NCBI RefSeq assembly: GCF_043678055.1
Contig: NZ_JBHEQA010000001.1
Coordinates: forward strand, 930,001-994,000
Origin: Spongiimicrobium salis
GTDB lineage: Bacteria > Bacteroidota > Bacteroidia > Flavobacteriales > Flavobacteriaceae
Direction of reading: 5' to 3'
Length of the DNA stretch: 64,000 bases
The notes below the pieces were generated by a model. It saw only the letters and a list, made by a program, of their open reading frames with translations, ran no database searches and was not told where the DNA came from. Within the stretch, counting starts at the first letter, position 1. The number at the start of each line of letters is the position of its first letter. The translations under genes were made by a program, and so were the position numbers. This document shows positions 7,696-16,631 of the stretch, one piece after another.

Positions 7696-9717
7696 ATGGA
7701 AAATTCAATCCCTAAAGATTTTAAGTCTCTGATATTGGAGGGTATTCCAAAAAAATTACCTCCAAAGAAAACTTATTCCCCAAACGGCAATCATGCTCCC
7801 AAAAGAAAAGACATTCTTAGCAGGGACGAAAAAAAACTGGCCATCCGCAATGCTTTGCGTTATTTTCCAGAAGAATGGCATCCGGTATTGGCCCCAGAGT
7901 TTGCCCAGGAATTGCAAGACTATGGCAGAATATATATGTATCGGTTTAAGCCTACCTATGATATGTATGCACGCCCGTTAAAAGCTTATCCGGCCCATTC
8001 CAGGCAAGCCGCCTGTATTATGCTCATGATCCAGAATAATCTAGACCCCAAGGTAGCACAACATCCCGAAGAACTAATTACCTATGGCGGTAATGGCGCA
8101 GTATTTCAGAATTGGGCACAATACCTAATTACCATGCAATACTTGGCCAAAATGACCGAGGAGCAGACCCTACATGTGTATTCCGGGCATCCCATGGGTT
8201 TATTTCCATCTTCCAAGGAAGCCCCCCGGGTCGTGGTTACCAATGGTATGATGATCCCCAATTATTCCCAACCCGATGATTGGGAAAAATACAATGCTTT
8301 GGGCGTTACGCAATATGGACAAATGACGGCTGGCTCCTATATGTACATTGGACCACAAGGCATTGTTCATGGCACTGCCATTACCGTTATGAACGCTTTT
8401 AGAAAGGTCCTTAAAAAAGATGAAGATCCCCGCGGGAAAATTTTCCTTACGGCTGGTTTGGGCGGGATGAGCGGCGCCCAGCCCAAGGCAGGAAATATTG
8501 TGGGTTGTATCAGTATCTGTGCTGAAGTAAATCCCCAAGCGGCTCTAAAAAGATACCAACAAGGGTGGGTGGACGAGCTCATTGAGGACATGGAAACCCT
8601 CCTAGAACGTACCAAAAAAGCAGTAGAAACCAAAGAAGTCATCTCTCTCGCCTATATCGGCAATGTGGTAGAAGTATGGGAAGAATTCTATAAAGAGGGG
8701 CTTTTTATTCATCTGGGATCGGATCAAACTTCCCTGCACAATCCTTGGTCCGGTGGCTATTACCCTATTGGGCTTTCCTTTGAGGCGGCCAATACCATGA
8801 TGGTGACAGACCCCACAAGCTTTAAACAACATGTGCAAGCCTCACTGAGGAGGCAGGTCGCGGCCATTAATAGACATACGAAAAAAGGTACTTATTTTTT
8901 CGATTATGGCAATGCTTTTCTATTGGAAGCTTCCCGCGCCGATGCGGCCATTATGGCTTCGGACGGTATTCGTTTTAAGTATCCATCCTATGTTCAGGAT
9001 ATTTTGGGGCCCATGTGTTTTGATTATGGTTTTGGTCCGTTCCGTTGGGTTTGTACTTCCGGAAACCCTGAAGATCTCCGAAAAACAGATCAGATTGCAT
9101 TACAGGTCATGGAGCATATAAAACAGGAAGCTCCGGAAGAAATCCAACAACAGATGCAAGATAACATTCAATGGATACGACAAGCCGAACACAACAAACT
9201 AGTGGTAGGTTCCCAAGCACGAATATTATATGCCGATGCTGAGGGACGTGCTAAAATAGCCGCTGCATTTAACTCCGCCGTGGCATCAAGGGAAATCTCG
9301 GCCCCCGTGGTGCTGGGCCGGGATCATCATGACGTTAGCGGAACCGATTCTCCCTACCGGGAAACCAGTAATATTTATGATGGAAGTAAGTTTACCGCAG
9401 ACATGGCCATCCACAATGTTATTGGGGACAGTTTTAGGGGGGCTACCTGGGTCTCCATACATAACGGTGGTGGCGTAGGATGGGGCGAAGTCGTTAATGG
9501 CGGCTTTGGTATGGTACTCGATGGATCCGAAGAAGCCTATAAACGATTGAAGAATATGCTTTTTTATGACGTAAACAACGGGATTTCCCGAAGAAGTTGG
9601 GCCAGAAACGACGAAGCTTTATTCGCCATCAAACGAGAAATGGAACGTACACCCGAGTTATCGGTAACCTTGCCACATTTGGTGGATGATACTGTTTTAG
9701 ATTCCTTATTCATTTAA
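7696..9717 (+). CDS. hutU: Urocanate hydratase
   Basis: It converts urocanate to 4-imidazolone-5-propionate using tightly bound NAD. Conserved blocks visible are YGGNGAVFQNWAQY, YSGHPMGLFPSS, AGLGGMSGAQPKA and HNGGGVGWGEV. The ATG at 7696, five bases past hutI, is the natural start; an upstream in-frame codon at 7651 lies inside hutI. At 673 aa it is more than 100 residues longer than the proteobacterial enzyme (~557). This is the long form typical of Bacteroidota, with extra residues mostly at the N-terminus and within the middle. Confidence 0.96.
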   Translation: MENSIPKDFKSLILEGIPKKLPPKKTYSPNGNHAPKRKDILSRDEKKLAIRNALRYFPEEWHPVLAPEFAQELQDYGRIYMYRFKPTYDMYARPLKAYPAHSRQAACIMLMIQNNLDPKVAQHPEELITYGGNGAVFQNWAQYLITMQYLAKMTEEQTLHVYSGHPMGLFPSSKEAPRVVVTNGMMIPNYSQPDDWEKYNALGVTQYGQMTAGSYMYIGPQGIVHGTAITVMNAFRKVLKKDEDPRGKIFLTAGLGGMSGAQPKAGNIVGCISICAEVNPQAALKRYQQGWVDELIEDMETLLERTKKAVETKEVISLAYIGNVVEVWEEFYKEGLFIHLGSDQTSLHNPWSGGYYPIGLSFEAANTMMVTDPTSFKQHVQASLRRQVAAINRHTKKGTYFFDYGNAFLLEASRADAAIMASDGIRFKYPSYVQDILGPMCFDYGFGPFRWVCTSGNPEDLRKTDQIALQVMEHIKQEAPEEIQQQMQDNIQWIRQAEHNKLVVGSQARILYADAEGRAKIAAAFNSAVASREISAPVVLGRDHHDVSGTDSPYRETSNIYDGSKFTADMAIHNVIGDSFRGATWVSIHNGGGVGWGEVVNGGFGMVLDGSEEAYKRLKNMLFYDVNNGISRRSWARNDEALFAIKREMERTPELSVTLPHLVDDTVLDSLFI

Positions 9718-9728
9718 AATCCTGTATT

Positions 9729-10724
9729 TTGGAAAAATCCCTGCATCCTTATCAAGCTCCTGACACAACCCTTTGGACAGGTCGAAGTTCAGGGCGCGAA
9801 CTATACCTTCATGAAAAAATACAGGGTGTTGATTTAAGCACTTCCTTGGAGTCTACGTCATTTGAAAGAAGTTTTGGCATCTTGGGATATGCCTGTGACG
9901 AGGGCGTACGACGGAATTTAGGCCGAACAGGGGCTACTCAAGGGCCTGATGAAATCCGAAAGCAACTGGGAAAACTCCCCAACCATCTTCCCCTTGCCAT
10001 AAGGGTATTTGATGCGGGCAATGTACATTGCATGGCCCAAGATTTGGAACAGGCTCAGCAACTATTGGCCGAAAAAGTGAGTTTTTTACTCCAACAAGGA
10101 ACTTTCCCCATCCTCTTGGGTGGAGGACATGATATGGCCTACGGGCACTATTGTGGAATACAAAAACACCTTCAAAAAGGAATACAACCAAAACGCCTTG
10201 GCATCATTAATTTTGATGCACATTTTGATTTGCGTCCTTTGTTGGACTCCTGCAATTCCGGCACTCCTTTTTATCAAATTTCAGAAGATTGCAAACAACA
10301 GGGACTCCCCTTTCAGTATTGTTGCCTAGGCATTCGGGAAGATGCCAATGATGCTGATTTATTCTTAACTGCTAGACAACTGGGCGTCCACTATATTTTA
10401 AATGAAGATTTTACACCACGTCATTTTGAACACCTTCAAGAAAAACTTTCTTTCTTTATGCAGCAGGTAGACCATCTTTATGTCACTGTTGATCTGGATG
10501 GATTTTCATCGGCCTACGCACCGGGATCTAGTGCCGCTTCTCCCATGGGTTTTTCTCCAACCACCGTCCTGGAAGTTTTAAAGTGGATTATGGATTCCCA
10601 GAAACTCATTAGTTTGGATATCGCCGAATACAATCCCATCTATGATCGCGATCATCAGACCGCAAAATTAGCAGCAGCATTGATTCATAAGGTGCTACAT
10701 GAACAAACGCGCGTATCCCCTTAA
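9729..10724 (+). CDS. hutG: Formimidoylglutamase
   Basis: This arginase/ureohydrolase-family enzyme (331 aa) splits N-formimidoylglutamate to glutamate and formamide, ending the hut pathway. Manganese-ligand motifs are present in order: GGGHDMAYG (~130), NFDAHFDLR (~160) and TVDLDGF (~255). The start used is a TTG at 9729, 11 bases past hutU; no better ATG with the conserved N-terminus is seen, so the exact start is uncertain. It is the last gene of the operon, followed by an A-rich stretch and a palindrome at 10754. The family's agmatinase members are excluded by operon context. Confidence 0.9.
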   Translation: MEKSLHPYQAPDTTLWTGRSSGRELYLHEKIQGVDLSTSLESTSFERSFGILGYACDEGVRRNLGRTGATQGPDEIRKQLGKLPNHLPLAIRVFDAGNVHCMAQDLEQAQQLLAEKVSFLLQQGTFPILLGGGHDMAYGHYCGIQKHLQKGIQPKRLGIINFDAHFDLRPLLDSCNSGTPFYQISEDCKQQGLPFQYCCLGIREDANDADLFLTARQLGVHYILNEDFTPRHFEHLQEKLSFFMQQVDHLYVTVDLDGFSSAYAPGSSAASPMGFSPTTVLEVLKWIMDSQKLISLDIAEYNPIYDRDHQTAKLAAALIHKVLHEQTRVSP

Positions 10725-10753
10725 TTTTTCCAAAAACAAAAAAGCCTCCCGAT

Positions 10754-10771
10754 TTCTGATCATGATCAGAA
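10754..10771. repeat. 18-bp perfect palindrome between convergent genes
   Basis: TTCTGATCATGATCAGAA is perfectly self-complementary. It lies 30 bases after hutG and about 145 bases beyond the end of the minus-strand NUDIX gene. It is flanked by two AAAGCCT words in direct orientation. On the minus strand the sequence runs on into GGCTTTTTT, so it may act as a terminator in that direction. It may equally be a protein site. Confidence 0.4.
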
Positions 10772-10917
10772 GGAAAGCCTTTCATTGGTGTAGCATCGTT
10801 ACTTTAAAAAGCTCCGACAACTATAACCTTGTTCCAATATTGCTATTGAAACACAACACAACGCTGCAAAGATAGGAAAGCTTTTTAATTATTCGCAATT
10901 ATGTAAGGGATATCCGC

Positions 10918-11613
10918 TTAAAGGACAAAATCGAAACCTGATTCTTGTAGTTTTTTATATTTTTCATGATCAAACCGATATAGAAAGGCCCCTTTTTTTG
11001 AAGTGGTCTTATCTTTCTCTTCCAGCTTGATCAATAAGCCAAAGGACAGGACTTTTTTACGAAAATTACGATCGTCCAACGCACGTCCGTATATGGCCTC
11101 ATATACACTTTGAAGTTGAGGGATGGTAAATTTTTGGGGCAATAACTCAAATCCAATAGGTTGATGTCTTACCTTTTCACGGAGGGCACTTAGCGCATCT
11201 TCTATCATTTTCCCATGATCTAGGACCAAAGTGGGAAGAGAATCAAACGCATACCATTTGGCACCATGCTTTTCTACTTGTCCCTTATCGTATTCATCGA
11301 TCCGTATCAAAGCATATTGCGCAATGGAAATACAACGGGCTCCCGCATCGCGATGCACATCGCTATATACCTTTAATTCTTTTAAGAAAATATTTTGCAA
11401 TCCCGTGAAATCATAAAGTACTCTTTTAGCGGCATCCGTGACACTTTCATTTTCATTGACAAAGCTGCCGATCAAAGACCATTCTCCCGCAAAAGGATCA
11501 ATTCGCCTCTTGAACACCAATAACTTTAAAATCCCCTCATCAAATCCAAACACAATACAATCGGTTGCTACCAATAGCTTATGCTGTTCGCTATACGCCT
11601 GCTTTTTCTCCAA
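10918..11613 (-). CDS. NUDIX-domain transcriptional regulator (NrtR/AraR type)
   Basis: This 231-aa protein has an N-terminal NUDIX fold (about residues 10-145) followed by a winged-helix domain (about 155-231, with FTIPQLQSVYEAIYGRALDDR). The NUDIX box is degenerate: SFVNENESVTDAAKRVLYDFTGL lacks the catalytic REXXEE, so it is likely a ligand-sensing rather than a hydrolysing domain. This is the architecture of NrtR and of the Bacteroidota sugar regulators such as AraR. Its targets are not evident here. It is divergent from the alpha/alpha-barrel gene at 11888, which is the best local candidate for control. Confidence 0.8.
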   Translation of the reverse strand: MEKKQAYSEQHKLLVATDCIVFGFDEGILKLLVFKRRIDPFAGEWSLIGSFVNENESVTDAAKRVLYDFTGLQNIFLKELKVYSDVHRDAGARCISIAQYALIRIDEYDKGQVEKHGAKWYAFDSLPTLVLDHGKMIEDALSALREKVRHQPIGFELLPQKFTIPQLQSVYEAIYGRALDDRNFRKKVLSFGLLIKLEEKDKTTSKKGAFLYRFDHEKYKKLQESGFDFVL

Positions 11614-11887
11614 AGTCTTTATCTTCTCCTTAGTTTTTGCTAAAGTATCAAAATTAGCATCAATTTAGAAGATCCTGTACGGATAAGATTGCCTAATCCG
11701 AGGAAAGGATGAAAAAAATCGTTTAGGGTAATTTTCATAAAATAAGCGACTTGCGATAAACTGAATATAAAACGGATGAGCCGTTCCATCCTATCGTTTT
11801 TATCGACAATTGGTGTCACTTATCTTAAAATCGACATTCCTCCAATGCTTCCCTTTAATTTTGTCTCCGTTGAACAACTGAACGCAC

Positions 11888-13027
11888 ATGAACAACAAAT
11901 TTCTTTTTACGCTAGCCACAGCATTCTTATTATCCTCTTTTTCCATGGTTTCGGAAAAGGAAGGTATTCCCAAAAAGTCAGAACTCACGTATAGCGGTTC
12001 ATACCAATGGCTAAAAAATAGTCAATTGCCCAATGGCTTATTGGAAAGTACGGAGAACGGAAATTTCGTGTCCTTATATGATAATGCCCTAACAGCCTTA
12101 TTATTTATTGAAGAAGGAGAGTTCAGTCGTGCCGAGAAAATATTTGATTTTTTTGAAGCCAGAATTCATAGTGAATTATTAAAGGGAAAGGGTGGATTCT
12201 TTCAGTTTCGTGATCGAAATGGAAAGAATGCGAGTCGAAGATGGATGGGAGACAACGCTTGGCTGCTCATTGCATTGAACCACTATCATAAGGCTACAAA
12301 CAACACTAAATATCATGGACTTTCCACGCACTTAGAACAGTGGATCCGTTCTTTACAAGATACCGATGGCGGGTTATGGGGCGGACAACAAGCGAATGGA
12401 GCCCCAATTCATAAGGTGACCGAAGGCATCATTACAGCCTTCAATGCCGTGCCCGGTTATGACGATTTTCACAGGAATATTCTTTCGTATTTACAGCAAA
12501 ATCGCTGGAACACCAAGGATCACCTCTTAGTCTCCTGGCCCACGAACAAAGCCTATTATTACGCTATGGATCTACATTCCTTAGGATATGGTATTTTTGA
12601 AAATTTTCCAAAGCAGGCCTTGAAGGATGCCGATCGTTACCTTAATACGCAAGCTAGTACTATGACTGGTGAACCGCTTACTGGGTATGGTTTTGATGAA
12701 GATAAAGATGTAATTTGGTTCGAAGGTACTGCCCAAATGGCCTTAGCCTTTCAAAGTGCAGGTTTTCATGCAAAAAGTGCCCTTATTCTTCAGAATTTGG
12801 ATAAGGCCATCATGCAAAATGCGGCTGCTTCTATTGCCGGAATTCCTTATGCTTCCAATTTAGGTTCTTCCTATGGAACGAGCAAGTTGTGGGCACATGC
12901 AGATAGTACTCCTGCCATTTCTTCAACAGTATGGTACCTTTTTGCAAAGACAGGTTTCCATCCTTTAAGCTTGGGAAAACAGAAACAGATTCCTTTGAAG
13001 GATCAGTTTTGGCTTTCCAAATCCTAA
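11888..13027 (+). CDS. Secreted alpha/alpha-barrel (six-hairpin glycosidase-like) protein
   Basis: This 379-aa protein begins with a hydrophobic signal segment (about residues 3-20). It has repeated helical hairpins with motifs such as LYDNALTALLF, RRWMGDNAWLLIAL, DTDGGLWGG and DEDKDVIWFEGTAQMALAF. This pattern is that of six-hairpin glycosidases and related sugar-active proteins, but I cannot name the family or substrate. The GDNAW and WFEGTAQ blocks probably line the active cleft. It ends overlapping by four bases with the convergent PLP-enzyme gene. The NUDIX regulator upstream may control it. Confidence 0.6.
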   Translation: MNNKFLFTLATAFLLSSFSMVSEKEGIPKKSELTYSGSYQWLKNSQLPNGLLESTENGNFVSLYDNALTALLFIEEGEFSRAEKIFDFFEARIHSELLKGKGGFFQFRDRNGKNASRRWMGDNAWLLIALNHYHKATNNTKYHGLSTHLEQWIRSLQDTDGGLWGGQQANGAPIHKVTEGIITAFNAVPGYDDFHRNILSYLQQNRWNTKDHLLVSWPTNKAYYYAMDLHSLGYGIFENFPKQALKDADRYLNTQASTMTGEPLTGYGFDEDKDVIWFEGTAQMALAFQSAGFHAKSALILQNLDKAIMQNAAASIAGIPYASNLGSSYGTSKLWAHADSTPAISSTVWYLFAKTGFHPLSLGKQKQIPLKDQFWLSKS

Positions 13028-14301
13028 GCCAATTCTTCCAAGGCACGGACCAGATAATCAATATCCTTTTTTGTAATATATACAGCGAGGGAAAAGCGCA
13101 ATGCATTTAAGCCAAAAACGTTCATCGGGCGGCAATCAATGCCATAGGTGTCTCCCAATTGTTTTTTGATGATACTGACCTCTTTTCCTTTGACTTCCAC
13201 CACTTGAATGGCTGCGGACAAAGCATCCAGGGCGGGGGTTTTGAGTTGAAGTTTTGGGTTTGCATCGATTTTGGAACGGAAGTATTTTTTTAGGGCATAA
13301 GAGCGCTCGTGTATTCTATTTTTCCCGATCTGATTGTGAAAATCAGCTGCTGCTCCCAATCCCAGGACTTCGGATAAATTTCGGGTATTGTAATTCTCCA
13401 ACCTTCGTATGCTGCTGTCTTTATACCCTCTGGCCACCATTAAAGGTTTCAGGTGATGTTGCTGTTCTTTTTTGGCATAAAACACGCCTAAGCCTTTTGG
13501 AGAGAACAACCATTTATGGGAACTGGCCACATAAAAATCGCAACCTAGATCATGCAAGTCGATCGTAAACATTCCTGCAGATTGTGCGCCATCCACAGCG
13601 ACCAAAATACCTTTTTCATGGGCAATTTCAGAAACTTCCTTCACCGGCAAAATCATCCCATTGGTATTGACGATATGGCACATGGAAATTACTTTTGTTC
13701 TTGGAGTAATGGCTTTTTTATACACCTCCACCACTTCTTCCACGCTTTCCGGGAGGATCGGCAAAGTAGGGCGTATCAATTTAACGCCTTTGGTTTCCTG
13801 CCAGTATTCCCAAGGGATAGTTCCACTGGCATGTTCGTGATCGGCCAAGATAACCTCATCCCCAGCTTTCAGATCAAAACTTCGGGCAATGAGGTTCATC
13901 CCTTCCGTGGTATTGTGTACCAAAGCAATTTCTTCGGCGGATACCGTGAATATCCGAGCCAACTTTTCGCGCACTTCCTCTTTGTCGTCTGCCCATCCGC
14001 CCCACATATATTTGGAAGGAAAGCCATCTAAGGTAGCTCGAAATTGTTCTGAGGCCTGCTGTACAGGAATGGGGGATCCCCCCAAGGAAGCATTATTAAA
14101 ATAACGCAGTTTAGGGGCAAAGACAAATTGTTGGGCAATAGCTTCCCAATAGGCTTCTTCTGCATCCAAAGGAATATCTCCTTCAATAGCGGAAATGATC
14201 GGTGCATCTGTTGTTGCTGCGGCGAAAGTGGGCATGATCATTGAGCCAGCTATACCACTGGTCAATGATCGTATAAATTTTCTACGATGATTGTTTTTCA
14301 T
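13024..14301 (-). CDS. Tat-exported class V aminotransferase-like PLP enzyme
   Basis: This 425-aa protein belongs to the NifS/isopenicillin-N-epimerase group of fold-type I PLP enzymes. The PLP lysine is in SSHKWLFSPKGLG (~250), after VAVDGAQSAG, and HNTTEGMNL gives the phosphate-binding region. The N-terminus has a twin-arginine signal (HRRKFIRSL, then a mild hydrophobic stretch to AAATTDAP), so the folded holoenzyme should be exported to the periplasm. Such Tat-linked paralogues are common in Bacteroidota. The substrate is unknown; it might be a cysteine-type or amino-acid racemase/lyase reaction. Confidence 0.75.
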   Translation of the reverse strand: MKNNHRRKFIRSLTSGIAGSMIMPTFAAATTDAPIISAIEGDIPLDAEEAYWEAIAQQFVFAPKLRYFNNASLGGSPIPVQQASEQFRATLDGFPSKYMWGGWADDKEEVREKLARIFTVSAEEIALVHNTTEGMNLIARSFDLKAGDEVILADHEHASGTIPWEYWQETKGVKLIRPTLPILPESVEEVVEVYKKAITPRTKVISMCHIVNTNGMILPVKEVSEIAHEKGILVAVDGAQSAGMFTIDLHDLGCDFYVASSHKWLFSPKGLGVFYAKKEQQHHLKPLMVARGYKDSSIRRLENYNTRNLSEVLGLGAAADFHNQIGKNRIHERSYALKKYFRSKIDANPKLQLKTPALDALSAAIQVVEVKGKEVSIIKKQLGDTYGIDCRPMNVFGLNALRFSLAVYITKKDIDYLVRALEELA

Positions 14302-14352
14302 ATCATCCCCAAGGTAAGAAAAAGCGTGGAGTCTGCAAGTTCTAGCGCAAGT

Positions 14353-15027
14353 CCTTCTGCTCCATTCTTTCTGTCAGGTCGAGCGCAGTCGAGACCTATT
14401 CAAACCGTATCATGTAAAACCTTCTCGACCCAATCTACCGACAGGCAGGTGCGCTCGAAGGGACAGGTATCGTTCATACGTCTTTTCAACTCCCCGAAAA
14501 AACACCCCTAAAATCTCCTCAAGGGGACAATAACTCCCATTTAATCCCGAATGTCACTTCGAGGGTTTCTTCGGAATATCATGGAGAAAAATGTATCGAG
14601 AAGCAACTTCTCAATATTATCCTTCTGCTCCATTCTTTCTGTCAGGTCGAGCGCAGTCGAGACCTATTCAAACCGTATCATGTAAAACCTTCTCGACCCA
14701 ATCTACCGACAGGCAGGTGCGCTCGAAGGGACAGGTATCGTTCATACGTCTTTTCAACTCCCCGAAAAAACACCCCTAAAATCTCCTCAAGGGGACAATA
14801 ACTCCCATTTAATCCCGAATGTCACTTCGAGGGTTTCTTCGGAATATCATGGAGAAAAATGTATCGAGAAGCAACTTCTCAATATTATCCTTATGCTCCA
14901 TTCTTTCTGTCAGGTCGAGCGTAGTCGAGACCTATTCAAACCGTATCATGTAAAACCTTCTCGACCCAATCTACCGACAGGCAGGTACGCTCGAAGGGAC
15001 AGGTATCGTTCATACGTCCTTTCAACT
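14353..15027. repeat. 268-bp tandem repeat, 2.5 copies
   Basis: Copy 1 (14353-14620) and copy 2 (14621-14888) look identical by eye. Copy 3 (14889-15027) is truncated after 139 bases and differs at about four positions. Each unit holds an inverted-repeat module (14371-14466 in copy 1) and a small GAGAAG-CAA-CTTCTC hairpin (14598-14612). The words GGTCGAGCGCAGTCGAGACC and TCACTTCGAG belong to the interspersed intergenic repeats common in flavobacterial genomes. The array fills the gap between two minus-strand genes; short frames inside it are not genes. Confidence 0.9.
14371..14466. repeat. Inverted-repeat module inside the 268-bp unit
   Basis: The outer arms at 14371-14387 and 14450-14466 pair over most of 17 bases, including a perfect 9-bp block TCGAGCGCA/TGCGCTCGA. 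An inner stem GTCGAGA (14388-14394)/TCTCGAC (14423-14429) continues the helix, leaving a bulge at 14430-14449. The same module recurs at 14639-14734 and 14907-15002. In the third copy the outer block reads TCGAGCGTA/TACGCTCGA, a paired change that keeps base pairing. Confidence 0.7.
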
Positions 15028-15069
15028 TCACAGCACAAACCTTATACCTAATTTCCAATTCCTAAATTC

Positions 15070-16611
15070 TTACAAAGGAATATTTCCGTGTTTTTTCTTG
15101 GGGATATTTACCACTTTATCTTCCAAAACAGCGAAAGCTTTGATCAACTTTCTTCGCGTATTCTTGGGGTGAATTACCTCATCGATAAATCCTCTTTTCG
15201 CGGCGCTGTATGGATTCGCAAAAGTATCGGCATATTCCGCTTCTTTTTCTTGTAGTTTAGCTTCCGGGTCTTCCGCTGCTTTGATCTCTTTCCGGAAAAT
15301 AATTTCACTGGCCCCTTTGGCTCCCATTACCGCAATTTCCGCTCCAGGCCACGCATAATTGAAGTCGGCCCCAATGTGTTTGGAATTCATTACATCATAG
15401 GCTCCTCCATAAGCTTTCCGTGTAATTACCGTCACTTTTGGAACAGAAGCCTCACTCAAAGCGTACAACAATTTAGCTCCATTGGTAATGATTCCATTCC
15501 ATTCCTGATCTGTGCCGGGCAAGAAACCGGGAACATCTACCAAAACCAATAGGGGAATATTGAAGCAATCACAAAAACGGGTAAATCGAGCTGCTTTCCT
15601 AGAACTTTCCACGTCCAATACCCCAGCAAGGCTCATCGGCTGATTTGCCACAATACCAATGCTTTGTCCACCCAAGCGTGCAAAACCAACTACAATATTC
15701 TCTGCATAGTCCTTATGAATCTCAAAGAAAGAGTTTTCGTCTATAATCCCCTGTATCACTTTGCGCATATCATAGGGTTGATTGGCATTCTCCGGAACAA
15801 TAGTTTCCAATTCCTCACGGGTTTCCTCCTGTAAATCGTATGGAAGTCGCGCAGGACTATCCTCACAATTTTGAGGCATATAACTCAACAATTGCTTGAT
15901 TTGAGCAATACACTGTATCTCATTGGCAGAGGTTAAATGCGTTACTCCAGATTTGGTGGCATGCGTTCGCGCTCCTCCCAATTCTTCTGAAGTTACTTCT
16001 TCATTAGTTACGGTTTTGACTACGCTGGGCCCGGTAACGAACATATAACTGGTCTGCTCCACCATCAAGGTAAAATCAGTCATGGCAGGAGAATATACCG
16101 CTCCACCAGCACATGGACCCATAATAGCGGAAATCTGTGGAATAACCCCTGAGGACATTACGTTTCTATGAAAAATATCGGCATAACCTCCTAGGGAACG
16201 TACCCCTTCCTGTATTCTTGCACCACCACTATCGTTCAATCCAATAACAGGAACTCCTATTTTAAGGGCCATATCCATAATCTTACAGATTTTCTCGGCA
16301 TGGGTTTCCGATAGAGCACCCCCAAAAACGGTAAAATCCTGTGCAAACACACAGACTTTCCTTCCTGCGATGGTACCGTAACCTGTAACCACGCCATCGC
16401 CATAGAAGAGTTGATCTTGCATCCCAAAATCGGTAGTCCTATGGGTCACCAAAGCCCCCATTTCCTCAAAAGAGCCTTCATCCAATAAAAAGTGAATCCG
16501 CTCTCGCGCTGTCAATTTCCCTTTCTCGTGTTGCTTATCAATTCTCGCTTGCCCTCCGCCCAATCTAGCTTCGGCCAATTTATCTTCCAATATTTTCTTA
16601 GTATCCTTCAT
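15070..16611 (-). CDS. Acyl-CoA carboxylase carboxyltransferase subunit (PccB/AccD type)
   Basis: This protein of about 513 aa is in the family of propionyl-, methylcrotonyl- and acetyl-CoA carboxyltransferases. It transfers CO2 from carboxybiotin to an acyl-CoA. Conserved blocks include KLTARERIHFLLDEGSFEE, GDGVVTGYG, GLNDSGGARIQEG, GPCAGGAVYSPA and the C-half oxyanion region KAYGGAYDVM. The ATG at 16611 gives the usual length; an in-frame TTG at 16653 overlaps accC. Of the known specificities propionyl-CoA is the commonest for this type, but the substrate cannot be fixed by eye. It is the last gene of the three-gene operon. Confidence 0.9.
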   Translation of the reverse strand: MKDTKKILEDKLAEARLGGGQARIDKQHEKGKLTARERIHFLLDEGSFEEMGALVTHRTTDFGMQDQLFYGDGVVTGYGTIAGRKVCVFAQDFTVFGGALSETHAEKICKIMDMALKIGVPVIGLNDSGGARIQEGVRSLGGYADIFHRNVMSSGVIPQISAIMGPCAGGAVYSPAMTDFTLMVEQTSYMFVTGPSVVKTVTNEEVTSEELGGARTHATKSGVTHLTSANEIQCIAQIKQLLSYMPQNCEDSPARLPYDLQEETREELETIVPENANQPYDMRKVIQGIIDENSFFEIHKDYAENIVVGFARLGGQSIGIVANQPMSLAGVLDVESSRKAARFTRFCDCFNIPLLVLVDVPGFLPGTDQEWNGIITNGAKLLYALSEASVPKVTVITRKAYGGAYDVMNSKHIGADFNYAWPGAEIAVMGAKGASEIIFRKEIKAAEDPEAKLQEKEAEYADTFANPYSAAKRGFIDEVIHPKNTRRKLIKAFAVLEDKVVNIPKKKHGNIPL

Positions 16612-16631
16612 CTCTATTTCTTTTTCCCGTG

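Noticed and set aside
9934..10277. Minus-strand frames inside hutG
   Set aside because: They are shadows of a well-supported enzyme gene and have no homology-like features.
14287..14779. Two short plus-strand open frames with the same peptide in the region after the PLP-enzyme gene
   Set aside because: They are translations of the 268-bp tandem repeat in two copies; the identical product follows from the DNA repeat and there is no start context or conserved protein feature.
14353..15027. CRISPR-like array
   Set aside because: The repeat unit is 268 bases with no unique spacers and there are no cas genes; it is a tandem duplication.
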